This document shows, piece by piece, positions 24,578 through 35,407 of a stretch of DNA of 64,000 nucleotides; positions within the stretch are counted from its first letter, which is position 1; every line of letters begins with the position of its first letter. A program made the translations under genes and the position numbers. This stretch comes from JAKAXS01 sp965279065 (GTDB lineage Bacteria > Pseudomonadota > Alphaproteobacteria > Rhizobiales > Hyphomicrobiaceae), in NCBI GenBank assembly GCA_965279065.1, contig OZ257134.1, forward strand, positions 496,001 to 560,000, read 5' to 3'. Under the pieces are notes generated by a model that saw nothing but the letters and a program-made list of their open reading frames with translations, was not told the DNA's origin and did no database searches.

Positions 24578-25549
24578 ATGGCCGATCTCTATGAGACCTT
24601 GGGTGTAGCGCGCGACGCGAGCCAGGACGATATCCGCAAGGCCTATCGCAAGGCGGCGAAGGAAACCCATCCCGATCTCAATCCGGGCAAGCCGGAAGCC
24701 GAGGCGCGCTTCAAGGACATCAACGCCGCCTACGACATCATCGGCGATGCCGACAAGCGCAAGCGCTATGATGCCGGCGAGATCGACGCGACCGGCGCCG
24801 AGCGCGCGCCGGAGCGTCACTACTACCGCGAATATGCTGAGGCCGATCCCAATATGCGCTATCGCCGGCCCGGCCCGGAGAGTGCCGGCTTCGGCCGAAA
24901 CGGCCATCCGGGATCCGACGCCGACTACGATATCTTCGCCGATCTCTTCCGCGCGCGCGGCGGCGCAGGCGGCGATCGCAGCGGCTTCCGCATGCCGCCG
25001 CAGGATGTACGCTACGCGCTCGAAGTCCCGTTCCTTGAGGCCGTCAACGGCACCAAGAAAATGGTGACGATGCCGGACGGCAAGACCATCGACCTCACCA
25101 TTCCGGCCGGCATCGCCGACGGCCAGGTGCTGCGTCTCAAGGGCCAGGGCCTGCCGGGCTCGGACGGCAAGACGGGCGACGCCTACGTTGAGATCTCCGT
25201 TGCCCCGCACGCAAGTTTCACGCGCGCCGGCCACGACATCCTGAGCCAGCTGCCGGTCTCCCTCGGCGAAGCCCTGAACGGCGCCAGCGTGCGCGCCGAC
25301 ACGGTCGACGGCCCCGTCGACGTCAAAGTGCCCAAGGGCGCTAGGCAGGGCGCGAAGCTGCGCCTGCGCGGCAAGGGCGTGCCGTTTGGCAAGGCCGCAT
25401 CCGCAGGCGAAACGCGAGGCCGCGGCGATCATCTGATCGAGATTGACATCGTCCCGCCCGAGGGCGCCGACGACGCACTGGCTGGGTTCATGGCCGAGTG
25501 GGAGAAGACGCACCCGCAGAACCCCCGCAGAAGGAGTGGGACGACATGA
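24578..25549 (+). CDS. cbpA: DnaJ-class co-chaperone, CbpA-like
   Basis: A 323-residue Hsp40 with an N-terminal J domain (residues 4-70) containing HPD in AKETHPDLNPGKPEAEARFK, which stimulates DnaK ATPase. A Gly/Arg-rich linker follows (about 75-135), then two C-terminal substrate-binding beta domains (VPFLEAVNGTKKMVTMPDGK; VSLGEALNGASVRADTVDG). There is no Cys-rich zinc domain, so it is CbpA-type and not DnaJ. Its TGA overlaps the next ATG (ATGA at 25546), and that gene looks like the modulator CbpM. Confidence 0.88.
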   Translation: MADLYETLGVARDASQDDIRKAYRKAAKETHPDLNPGKPEAEARFKDINAAYDIIGDADKRKRYDAGEIDATGAERAPERHYYREYAEADPNMRYRRPGPESAGFGRNGHPGSDADYDIFADLFRARGGAGGDRSGFRMPPQDVRYALEVPFLEAVNGTKKMVTMPDGKTIDLTIPAGIADGQVLRLKGQGLPGSDGKTGDAYVEISVAPHASFTRAGHDILSQLPVSLGEALNGASVRADTVDGPVDVKVPKGARQGAKLRLRGKGVPFGKAASAGETRGRGDHLIEIDIVPPEGADDALAGFMAEWEKTHPQNPRRRSGTT

Positions 25550-25872
25550 TCCGCGAAGGCGAACTCATCGCGCAAATCACCGTTCTGGAGCGGCACGTCC
25601 TGCTGGCCTGGATCGACGACGGCCTGATCGCGCCGCACCGCGACGAGGCGGGCTACCTGTTCGATCGCCTCGACCAGTCCCGCGTGGCGCTGGCCTGCGA
25701 CTTGCACTATCGCATGGGCCTGGAGCATGCGAGCCTGCCAGTCATCCTCTCGCTGATCGACCAGCTGCACGACGCCCGCCACCACCTGCGCGCCATGACC
25801 CGCGCCGTCTCCGAACAGCCCGACGACGTGCAACGCGACATCACGCGGCGCGTGGCGGGGACTGGGACGTAG
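25546..25872 (+). CDS. cbpM: Chaperone modulator CbpM-like protein
   Basis: A 108-residue protein that overlaps the cbpA stop by four bases. It starts with a MerR-like winged helix pattern (ITVLERHVLLAWIDDGLIAP) and continues with a helical region (RVALACDLHYRMGLEHASLP, VILSLIDQLHDARHHLRAM). CbpM in E. coli binds the J domain of CbpA and blocks DnaK interaction. Size, fold pattern and the coupled gene order all agree with that role. Confidence 0.8.
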   Translation: MIREGELIAQITVLERHVLLAWIDDGLIAPHRDEAGYLFDRLDQSRVALACDLHYRMGLEHASLPVILSLIDQLHDARHHLRAMTRAVSEQPDDVQRDITRRVAGTGT

Positions 25873-25914
25873 GCCGACAGGCTGTCTCACGATTGCGATA
25901 GTGCGGAGAAAGCC

Positions 25915-26373
25915 ATGCCCAAGATCGACATCGCGTCCGTGCCGCAACGCAAAGGCACCGGCTACCCGCCGCAGCTCAATGCGCCATGCGCCGAGCGCGT
26001 GCGCCAGCGGCTTGGCGACGCCGGCAGTCTCCAGGATTTCGGCATCAATCTCGTGCGCCTGCCGCCGGGCAACTGGTCCAGTCAACGCCACTGGCATTCC
26101 CACGAGGACGAATTCGTCTACGTGCTCGAGGGCGAACTGACCCTGATCGAAGACGGCGGCGAAACGTTGCTGCGCGCCGGCGACTGCGCCGCCTTCCCGA
26201 AGAACACCGGCAACGGCCATCACATGATCAACAGATCCGGCGCCATGGCGGTCTACCTCGAAGCCGGCTCCCGTCAACCCGCCGACATCACCACCTGCTC
26301 CGACATCGACATGATGAGCACCAACGCCGACGGCCGCTTCGTGCACAAGGACGGGCGGCCATATGAGCGGTAA
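25915..26373 (+). CDS. Cupin-domain protein
   Basis: A 152-residue single cupin. Motif 1 is seen as RHWHSHEDEFVYVLEGELTL (residues ~60-80) with the His-x-His...Glu metal ligands, and motif 2 as GDCAAFPKNTGNGHHMIN with the last His. Metal-dependent small-molecule binding or isomerisation is possible; no pathway neighbours help. GGAG lies a few bases before ATG 25915. It lacks a signal peptide. Confidence 0.8.
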   Translation: MPKIDIASVPQRKGTGYPPQLNAPCAERVRQRLGDAGSLQDFGINLVRLPPGNWSSQRHWHSHEDEFVYVLEGELTLIEDGGETLLRAGDCAAFPKNTGNGHHMINRSGAMAVYLEAGSRQPADITTCSDIDMMSTNADGRFVHKDGRPYER

Positions 26374-26442
26374 TACGGGCCGGCATCTGGCCCAAAGCGA
26401 GCGTCCAGCGTATCGCCTCGGCATCGAGCGCCGGCGCTTGTA

Positions 26443-26952
26443 TCACATGCGGCTGAAGCTGAGGCGCGCGCCCTTGATGCCGGTGCCTTTCGTATCGATA
26501 GTGACGGAGACCGATTGGCTCGATGGCGTAAAACTCACGTGAAGACTGCCTGCGAGACTTCCGCTGAACCGGACGTCCAGTTTGCCGGCGGATGCCGTGC
26601 CGGAGGCTTCACCCGTGACGTTATAGGTGCGCTCCTCCCAAACCCCGGAGACCTTCTCGCCCTCAGCCTTCAACAGCTTGCTCCGCAGCTCGAAATTGGT
26701 GGACGAGCCTTTGCAGCGGAATACGACGCTCATGTTGGGGCCGGCTCTGTAATAGGCCTTGCAGCTGAAATCTTCAGACTTCCCGTCTTCGAAAAGCATC
26801 GTCCCATTGCCGCGCCACGTGCCGGCCAAAACGTCAAGGCTCGTTTCCGCGCGTGCGGTATTGGCCGACAGGCTGACGAAAGCTGCGCCGACAAATGCGA
26901 CGGCCCTTAGACGCGCGAAGGCCGTGTGCTGCACGTGCCCATATCCCGACAT
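26443..26952 (-). CDS. Exported protein, unknown function
   Basis: A 169-residue protein beginning at ATG 26952, chosen because GGAGG lies exactly 8 bases upstream; a start at 26961 overlaps that site. A signal peptide extends to about residue 37 (VGAAFVSLSANTARA). The mature part is a lipocalin-like run of beta strands: SLDVLAGTWRGNGTMLFEDG, a pair of Cys (DFSCKAYYR; VVFRCKGSS) and GSLAGSLHVSFTPSSQSVSV. The WRGxG start is typical of small exported beta-barrel proteins common in Bradyrhizobium-like bacteria. Function unknown. Confidence 0.7.
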   Translation of the reverse strand: MSGYGHVQHTAFARLRAVAFVGAAFVSLSANTARAETSLDVLAGTWRGNGTMLFEDGKSEDFSCKAYYRAGPNMSVVFRCKGSSTNFELRSKLLKAEGEKVSGVWEERTYNVTGEASGTASAGKLDVRFSGSLAGSLHVSFTPSSQSVSVTIDTKGTGIKGARLSFSRM

Positions 26953-27138
26953 CGGACCCACCTCCCCGGCGCCAAGCCATAAGGAATGACGAGCATGTAC
27001 GCTATTCCCAAGAGAACGGCGTTGCCATCAGTATAACTGCTCCATGACCAGCAAGCCAGGATCTGATCACCAGTGCTCAAAAGAAGTAATCTGCTGCCAT
27101 CGATCCGGACTCATCCGTCGAGCGGAGATGAGTAGAAG

Positions 27139-27732
27139 ATGCTGAGCCCGACCCGCTATGACGGGGTCGCGATCGCGATCCATTGGCTGACGGCCGGCGC
27201 CATCGCCACCCAGTTCATTCTGGGATGGACGATGATCTCGCTGAGGCCGCCCTCGTATCTGCATTTTTCGCTGCATCAATGGCACAAATCGATCGGCATG
27301 ACGATTTTGGCCCTCAGCATCCTGCGTCTGGTCTGGCGATTGCTGCACAGACCGCCGCCGCTACCCGCGACCATGCCCGCGTGGGAAAAACGCGCGGCGA
27401 AGTTGAGCCACGGATTGCTCTATGTCCTGCTCATCGCGCTGCCGATTTCTGGATGGGCTGTGGTGTCAGCCTCCCCACTCAACATTCCAACGCGGCTCTA
27501 CGGCGTCCTGCCGCTGCCGCATCTTCCCGCCCTCCCGGACTTGCCGGACAAGCAGACAGCCGAGCAAGCGCTGAAGGTATTGCACGAGTTTGGCGGCTGG
27601 ATCCTCGCGCTCCTGTTGGCGGGGCACATCGGCGCCGCGCTCCGACATCATTTCCTGATCCGCGACGAAGTCCTCACGCGCATGCTGCCGAGGTTTCGGC
27701 CCTCCCCGCGTCCGGCAGCCGACGATCACTGA
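27139..27732 (+). CDS. Cytochrome b561
   Basis: A 197-residue four-helix membrane cytochrome. The helices and heme-ligand histidines are visible: AIAIHWLTAGAIATQFILGW, LHQWHKSIGMTILALSILRL, LSHGLLYVLLIALPISGWAV, and GGWILALLLAGHIGAALRHH. It passes electrons from quinol to a periplasmic acceptor or superoxide. Length and topology fit the CybB type. No YceI partner follows. Confidence 0.9.
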   Translation: MLSPTRYDGVAIAIHWLTAGAIATQFILGWTMISLRPPSYLHFSLHQWHKSIGMTILALSILRLVWRLLHRPPPLPATMPAWEKRAAKLSHGLLYVLLIALPISGWAVVSASPLNIPTRLYGVLPLPHLPALPDLPDKQTAEQALKVLHEFGGWILALLLAGHIGAALRHHFLIRDEVLTRMLPRFRPSPRPAADDH

Positions 27733-28072
27733 TGACCTCACCCAACATTCTCAGCAGAGTGCCGTCGACAAAGGCCTGTTTGCATTTTCGCAAGGGTCAG
27801 TCGCTGCCATCAGCACCGCGCCTCCCGTTCCACGGCGTCGGCGACGACGCAGCGCTTCTGCCACGCCGCAATCTCATTACGCACCCGCACGGCATCAATC
27901 GGCTGCGATTGCACACGCGCCTCCGGAGCCGCGCCGCTGCGCCGTCTCGCTGAAAAATGTCTCTGGCGCCGTAGATGCCGTTTAAAACGCTTGTGTTGCC
28001 TTTAAGGCAGATTTAGATTCGCACAATCCTATTGCCTGCCGACTTTTCATTTTTTGATCATTTGAGAGTGTC
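27733..28072. other. Intergenic, no gene seen
   Basis: A frame from 27732 to 27953 is open, but its sequence is Arg/Leu/His-rich without pattern and I do not accept it. From about 27960 the DNA becomes clearly richer in A+T than the surroundings and probably holds the promoter of the hydrolase gene at 28073. Confidence 0.5.
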
Positions 28073-29281
28073 ATGGGACGAATTCTGACGGGTGGCGCAA
28101 GCGTTCCGGAGCGCGGAAATCGCGAAATCCTTGATGCACTGAACAAAGTCGCCGCGACCTACCACGTTGATCCCGCAGCCATCGCAGCAGTAATCCACAC
28201 AGAGTCGCGATGGGATACCCGATGTGTCACAGGCAGTTACATCGGGCTGACACAAGTCGGATCGGAATTGCCCGATTTCATGAAGATCACGCGAGAGGAA
28301 TTCCTGGCCCTCAGTGCGCCAGCGCAGATCAAGGCTTATGGCACGTGGCTTTCCAAATCGCTCTATGACTTCTCGGGGAAGGTCGCGAAACATGGGATGA
28401 AGGTCGCCTCAGCGCCGATCGCGCGCCAAGCTGCAGTGCTCCAAGCCATGCAGTTCGCCCCCAATGCGACTAAGTGGAAAATTGCTTTTGCTCGCGGCGA
28501 TTATTCGGTTCCGTCGACGCCTCACAAACAAGCGCGTTTCCTTGGCGATACCTCGATACACGATATGGAAGCGTACTATGCCGCCTTCTTTAGGCAACAT
28601 CCACCCACTTACAGCGGCGACGCAGCGGAAATGGAGGCGGTCGATGCGCCTCAACCGGCTGCCCCTGCAGCTGCCAAATGGGCCGGCGCGGACGCACTAG
28701 ATGGTGACGATGCGACCCGTGTTCCGGTTCTGATTGAGATTGGATCGGACGTCGAAAGGTGCGACGCCGTCCGCGCAAAGGCGCGGCGTGCCATGATCAA
28801 AATCTATGGCCGACCTACCCTCCATAATGCTTGCGCAGCCACACTGAGCCTGTTCTTAAATGAGGCGGGCATCGCCGTGCCGATTACTTACGGTGCGGGT
28901 GCGCTTGCGCGTCTTCTTGAGAAGGAACGCGGCTGGTCCCGCATCCCTATCAAACAACAGAGGGCAGGCGACGTGGGGGTTTGTCGGGATGATGATACGT
29001 CTATCCCGGGAGCCGATCACGTCTTCCTCGTCGTCAAACGCGTCGATCATGACCTGATGTCGATCGCAGATAATCAGGATAGCCATTCGCCACATCCACG
29101 CTACGCCAGCGGCAAAGGTGGCAAAACGCCAGTCAACTATTTCTTGCGCGCCTCATCTGCGGATGACGCCGGTGTCGCTGCCGGCCTCCCAGATTCGTTC
29201 GAGGATGAAGTGGTGACTGTCGACGAGCAAACCGATAACCTCGTCGCCAAATTTGATGCCGACGGTCAGGCGATCGACTAA
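28073..29281 (+). CDS. Two-domain peptidoglycan hydrolase: lytic transglycosylase-like plus papain-like amidase
   Basis: A 402-residue protein with no signal peptide. Residues ~25-70 follow the goose-lysozyme/SLT pattern: YHVDPAAIAAVIHTESRWDT, with Glu as the likely acid, then YIGLTQVG. A linker rich in Ala, Pro and Asp spans ~185-225. The second domain has a Cys in LHNACAATLSLFLNEAGI near 263 and a His in GADHVFLVVKR near 325, then ADNQ, like NlpC/P60 or CHAP peptidases. Base composition and codon use are more A+T rich than the neighbours, which suggests transfer. It may be an effector delivered by a secretion system, a phage-derived lysin, or a cytoplasmic recycling enzyme; the context does not decide. 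Confidence 0.75.
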   Translation: MGRILTGGASVPERGNREILDALNKVAATYHVDPAAIAAVIHTESRWDTRCVTGSYIGLTQVGSELPDFMKITREEFLALSAPAQIKAYGTWLSKSLYDFSGKVAKHGMKVASAPIARQAAVLQAMQFAPNATKWKIAFARGDYSVPSTPHKQARFLGDTSIHDMEAYYAAFFRQHPPTYSGDAAEMEAVDAPQPAAPAAAKWAGADALDGDDATRVPVLIEIGSDVERCDAVRAKARRAMIKIYGRPTLHNACAATLSLFLNEAGIAVPITYGAGALARLLEKERGWSRIPIKQQRAGDVGVCRDDDTSIPGADHVFLVVKRVDHDLMSIADNQDSHSPHPRYASGKGGKTPVNYFLRASSADDAGVAAGLPDSFEDEVVTVDEQTDNLVAKFDADGQAID

Positions 29282-29416
29282 CCGAGCGACTAGAAGCTCT
29301 TGCACCGCCAGTCGACCGCGATAGGGATCGCGGAGAAGTGGTCGATTTCCGCTAATGGGATAATGCGGTCAGATTGCGTATACTTTCCGCAAAGAACGCC
29401 GGCACCCACGCGCCAG

Positions 29417-29699
29417 ATCCGACAGCGGGTTCTGCACGTGCGCCTGGATCACGCGCTTTAAGGGTCGCGCGCCGTAGACCGGATCGTAGCCCTTGTTGGC
29501 CAGCCACGTCCGTCCCGCGTCGTCCAGCTCCAGCACGATCTTGCGATCATCGAGCAGCTTCTGCAGCCGCTTCATCTAGATGTCGACGATCGCCGCCATC
29601 TGGTCGCGCTGCAGGCGGTGGAACACGATGATCTCGTCGACGCGGTTCAGGAACTCCGGCCGGAAATGCCGGCGCACAACGTTCACGACCAAGTCGTGC
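29417..29699 (-). pseudogene. Broken duplicate of the clpB 3' region
   Basis: About 280 bases match clpB at 30484-30767 closely, including MKRLQKLLDDRKIVLELDDA and LANKGYDPVYGARPLKRVIQ. A CAG codon has become TAG just before MKRLQ, and the last ~35 codons of clpB are missing. The downstream flank at 29351-29396 (GGGATAATGCGGTCAGATT and following) repeats 30294-30340, so the deletion lies inside a copied block that ran past the clpB terminator. Nothing else is seen from 29282 to 29773. Confidence 0.85.
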
Positions 29700-29773
29700 C
29701 GCGCGACATGGCGTGCCACAACGCCCGTTTCCAAAGTTGCGCTATTGGTTTGCGCCGCCCGTCGCGGTCAACC

Positions 29774-30070
29774 CTAAAAGCACAACCAGGCGCCCAGGCA
29801 GGTCTTGGGTGCTGACACTTTGCACGCCATCTGCGAGGCGTGGCACGTCGTTGTTGCCGAGCCGTCATCGCACTTCAGACGGACCGGGCCCTTGCCCTCG
29901 CGGCCCTGCCCGTAAATGATGTTCTTCAGACCGTTCTTGGCAAAGAGCTCGGCGATAGCGTGGGTCGGAGCTTCCCCGACCGTTCCGACTTTGACGCAGT
30001 CGGCTTGAGCCGCCGTCGAAAGTGCGCAGATCACCGCCGTGGCGGCCAGGCCGAGTTTTAACGAACGCAT
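29774..30070 (-). CDS. Small exported cysteine-rich protein
   Basis: A 98-residue protein with GGAGGGG before ATG 30070. The signal peptide (MRSLKLGLAATAVICALSTA, ending AQA) leaves a mature part of about 75 residues with six Cys: DCVKVG, RLKCDDGS, TTTCHASQ, MACKVS, KTCLG and a terminal LCF. This suggests three disulfides and a periplasmic or secreted location. I do not recognise the family. It sits between clpB and the clpB fragment on the same strand, so it was there when the segment was copied, or the copy landed behind it. Confidence 0.7.
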   Translation of the reverse strand: MRSLKLGLAATAVICALSTAAQADCVKVGTVGEAPTHAIAELFAKNGLKNIIYGQGREGKGPVRLKCDDGSATTTCHASQMACKVSAPKTCLGAWLCF

Positions 30071-30339
30071 GTGCCCCTCCGAAGAATGATCGATCCAAGT
30101 CTGAGAACTAGTTGAGCGGGTGGCGCTCGACAACAGACTCGGCCTGCTGAGAGCTAGGTTTCCTGACAAGCACCCGGAAAGCGTGCCGCAATTGCCACGC
30201 ATGCCGCGCTCGGCACGATACACGGCCGACGCTGGAGCCCAGGAAGCCGACATCGGCTCGCCGAGACGGCGGACCCGTTCCCAGATGTCCACCACTGGGA
30301 TAATGCGGTCAGATTACGCAAACTTTCCGCAAAGAAAAA

Positions 30340-30361
30340 CGCCGGCGCATTCGCGCCGGCG
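30340..30361 (-). terminator. Intrinsic terminator of clpB
   Basis: On the minus strand CGCCGGCGC, loop GAAT, GCGCCGGCG, then TTTTTCTTT. The strong GC stem and U run are 23 bases past the clpB stop. From 30071 to 30339 there is otherwise only the promoter region of the small Cys-rich gene and the repeated flank described for the clpB fragment. Confidence 0.9.
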
Positions 30362-30383
30362 CCACAACCGCTTTACCTAGAAA

Positions 30384-33017
<2,634 letters not shown>

Positions 33018-33146
33018 GTGTGTGTTCTCCCACCTCGGCACGCCGTGCACGCCCTATCTTGGCCCGTGGCACGACGCCGTCAACATCAGGATGCTCCGCC
33101 TGCACCGGACCCTTGAAGGCGCCCGGACAGCCGGAGAGTGTCCCTG

Positions 33147-33176
33147 ATATAGGATTGCTGCAACGCTGCGAAAGGG
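33147..33176 (-). promoter_or_regulatory. Candidate RpoH (heat-shock) promoter of clpB
   Basis: On the minus strand a -10 CCTATAT lies 16 bases after a CCCTTTC. The -10 fits the alphaproteobacterial sigma-32 element; the -35 (ideal CTTGAA) is weak. It is 130 bases before the clpB start. Confidence 0.4.
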
Positions 33177-33219
33177 GGCATCATGCGGCCCCTGTTGGCA
33201 ATTTTCAGGACGCGTACGC

Positions 33220-34017
33220 GTGACGGACGCAATCACGGTGACCGGTCTTTACCGCTATCCGGTAAAAGGCCTCTCGCCCGAGTCACTGACTAGGGTCCGG
33301 CTTGAGCAGGGCCAGCCCATCCCGCTGGACCGCGCCTGGGCCATCGAGAACGGGCCGAGCCGCTTTGACCCCGCAGTTCCCGCCCACGTTCCCAAGATCG
33401 CCTTCCTGATGCTGATGCGCGACGAGAGGCTCGCAACGCTGCAGACCGAGTTCGACGAAGTGACCCAGACATTGACGATTTTTCGCGGCGGCAAGCAGGT
33501 GTGTCGGGGCAACCTGTCAGCAAAGATCGGCCGCTCGTTGGTCGAGCAGTTCCTTGCCGCCTACATGAAGGACAGCCTGCGCGGGCCGCCACGCATTGTC
33601 AGCGCACCCGGACACAGCTTCTCCGACGATCCCGGCAAGTATCTGCATATCGTCAATCTGGCGAGCCTGGCGGAACTGGAGCGCGTCATGGGACGTAAGC
33701 TCAGTCACCTGCGCTTCCGCCCCAACGTCGTCATCTCCGGACCTGCCGCCTGGGCCGAATTCGGCTGGCTAGGGCAGGAAGTGCGGATAGGGACAGGTGG
33801 TGTCCGTCTCGAGGTAGTCGAGCGCGTTGCGCGCTGCGCTGCCACAAACGTCGATCCTGAGACGGGGGCTCGCGACGCCGACATTCCCGCGCGCCTGCGC
33901 CGCGAGTTTGGTCACAGCGACTTCGGCGTCTTCGCCAGGGTGTCGGCACGCGGAACGCTGGCTTGCGGCGACGGCATCGTGCTTCCCACCGCTTCTCGCA
34001 AACCGGCCACCCCGTAG
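33220..34017 (+). CDS. MOSC-domain protein with MOSC N-terminal beta barrel
   Basis: A 265-residue protein from GTG 33220. The N-terminal barrel shows LYRYPVKGLSPESLTRVRLE and the MOSC fold follows, with RFRPNVVISGPAAWAEFGWL and the conserved Cys in VERVARCAATNVDPETGARD near residue 206, which in mARC-type and YcbX proteins binds the molybdenum cofactor or carries sulfur. Likely a Moco-linked reductase subunit or sulfur carrier; no redox partner is fused or adjacent. It is divergent from clpB and convergent with the DUF4167 gene. Confidence 0.85.
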   Translation: MTDAITVTGLYRYPVKGLSPESLTRVRLEQGQPIPLDRAWAIENGPSRFDPAVPAHVPKIAFLMLMRDERLATLQTEFDEVTQTLTIFRGGKQVCRGNLSAKIGRSLVEQFLAAYMKDSLRGPPRIVSAPGHSFSDDPGKYLHIVNLASLAELERVMGRKLSHLRFRPNVVISGPAAWAEFGWLGQEVRIGTGGVRLEVVERVARCAATNVDPETGARDADIPARLRREFGHSDFGVFARVSARGTLACGDGIVLPTASRKPATP

Positions 34018-34042
34018 CCGGCCACCCTGCAAAAGGGCCGGC
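34017..34042. terminator. Possible bidirectional terminator between convergent genes
   Basis: GCCGGCC and GGCCGGC around a 12-base loop containing AAAA. The position between the MOSC and DUF4167 stops fits, but the short stem and lack of a clear U run make it weak. Confidence 0.35.
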
Positions 34043-34050
34043 CGCGAAGC

Positions 34051-35028
34051 TTAGTCGCTGTCGGTTGCTCCGGCGGTCGCTGGTGCCGGCGCGTCGTCAC
34101 CCTCTTCGGCCGCTGCCTCGCGGCGCGGGCGCCGCACTGGCCGGCGCAGGAACTCAGGCTGCTCATGAGCCGGCATGGGCGCGCGTTCGCGGCGCCGTGG
34201 CGCGACGGCCTCTGTCGCCGCTTCCGCAGGGGGCGCGACCCGTTCGCTACGCTCGGGCACCTCGCGCCGTTCTGCACGTTCTGGCCGATCGTTACGTTCT
34301 GCCCGTTCAATGCGCTCGGGCCTGTCGTTCCGCTCCGGTCTATCGTTCCTCTCGGACCTGTCGCCGCGGTCATTGCGCTCGAAGCGCGGCTCGCCGCGAT
34401 CCGGACGCTCGACGCGCTCCGGCCGGTCACCCCGGTCGGGACGGTCGCCGTTACGATCGAAATTGCGCGGCTCGCCGCGGTCCCGATCGCGATTGTGACG
34501 TTGCTGCTGGTCCGGCCGGTCCACCCGTTGCGGACGTTCGTCGTAGCGCTGGCCACCGCCCTCGAAGCGCGGCTGCTGGTCGTTTTGGCGCATCTGTTGC
34601 GGACCGTTCGGCTGCACGTTGCCGAAGTCGTCACCACCGTCCTCTTCGCTGAACTCGTCATCGCCGCCCGGCCGGAAACGGCCGATCTGGCTCTGGGGCG
34701 AGGGGACCTCACCGTTCTGAATCTGCTGTTCGCGGTAGGTCATGATGATGCGGTTGTAGTGCTCGGCGTGCTGCAGGTAGTTTTCTGCCAAAACCGGGTC
34801 GCCGGACGATTGCGCATCACGCGCCAGTTGCATGTATTTTTCGGCGATGTGCGCCGGGGTGCCGCGGATCTTCGTATCCGGGCCCGTGCTCTCATAACTG
34901 CGCGACAGCGGGTTCTGTCCGCCCTTGCGATGCTGGTTGTTGTTATTGTTGCCGCCGCTGTTATGGCTGTGATTGTTGTTGCGACCGCGGCCTCTGCGGT
35001 TCTGCTGGCCCTGCCTCATCGGATCCAT
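34051..35028 (-). CDS. DUF4167 protein with long Arg/Asp/Glu-rich repeat region
   Basis: A 325-residue protein. The globular part is residues ~40-115, containing the DUF4167 core TKIRGTPAHIAEKYMQLARD, AQSSGDPVLAENYLQHAEHY and NRIIMTYREQQIQ. The N-terminus is Asn/Gly/Arg-rich (RRGRGRNNNHSHNSGGNNN). From ~150 to ~255 the chain is charged low-complexity built from units such as PERNDRPERNDRPERIERAE, followed by a Pro/Ala/Arg tail. The family is common in Hyphomicrobiales near prfA-prmC; RNA or ribosome association is plausible from the RG/RD-rich tails but not shown. Confidence 0.9.
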   Translation of the reverse strand: MDPMRQGQQNRRGRGRNNNHSHNSGGNNNNNQHRKGGQNPLSRSYESTGPDTKIRGTPAHIAEKYMQLARDAQSSGDPVLAENYLQHAEHYNRIIMTYREQQIQNGEVPSPQSQIGRFRPGGDDEFSEEDGGDDFGNVQPNGPQQMRQNDQQPRFEGGGQRYDERPQRVDRPDQQQRHNRDRDRGEPRNFDRNGDRPDRGDRPERVERPDRGEPRFERNDRGDRSERNDRPERNDRPERIERAERNDRPERAERREVPERSERVAPPAEAATEAVAPRRRERAPMPAHEQPEFLRRPVRRPRREAAAEEGDDAPAPATAGATDSD

Positions 35029-35407
35029 TCTCTATCGTTGAAAAACAGTCTGCGTTTAGGTGCACACGCCGCTCAGTGCGGCGGAACAATCGGTTCAGTC
35101 CCTGGGTGCGGGCTCTAGAAGCGGAACGTCAACGCTTCGGCGCTCGGCAGCTTCCCGTATTCCATCATTCGCGGTCGGCGACTAAATCAATCCATAGGAA
35201 GAATGGCGTACTCGCGATTGATGCCGGTGAGCCAGACAGCACCGCGAACTCGAGCCTCCCGCACGGCCCGGACTTCGCTTTCGCAATTTCGAAAGTGCGC
35301 GCCTCGAATGACACCGCCGTGTCAGCGGCTACCCGCGCCCAGTCAATTCGCCTAGCCACGAGAGTAGCCCGGTTGCCCGGCGAATCCAAGTGCTTTCGTT
35401 GTGAGTG
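35029..35407. other. Intergenic between prmC and DUF4167, no gene seen
   Basis: No reading frame here has coding character and no hairpin with a U run was found. It must contain the promoter or leader of the DUF4167 gene, since prmC lies upstream on the same strand. Confidence 0.5.

Noticed and set aside
27732..27953. Possible 73-codon gene overlapping the cytochrome b561 stop
   Set aside because: Start position is attractive (TGATGA), but the sequence has no fold or membrane pattern and does not resemble the YceI partner often found there.
34165..35118. A 317-codon plus-strand frame opposite DUF4167
   Set aside because: The repetitive Arg/Asp codons of DUF4167 create an artificial Val/Leu/Ala frame on the other strand.
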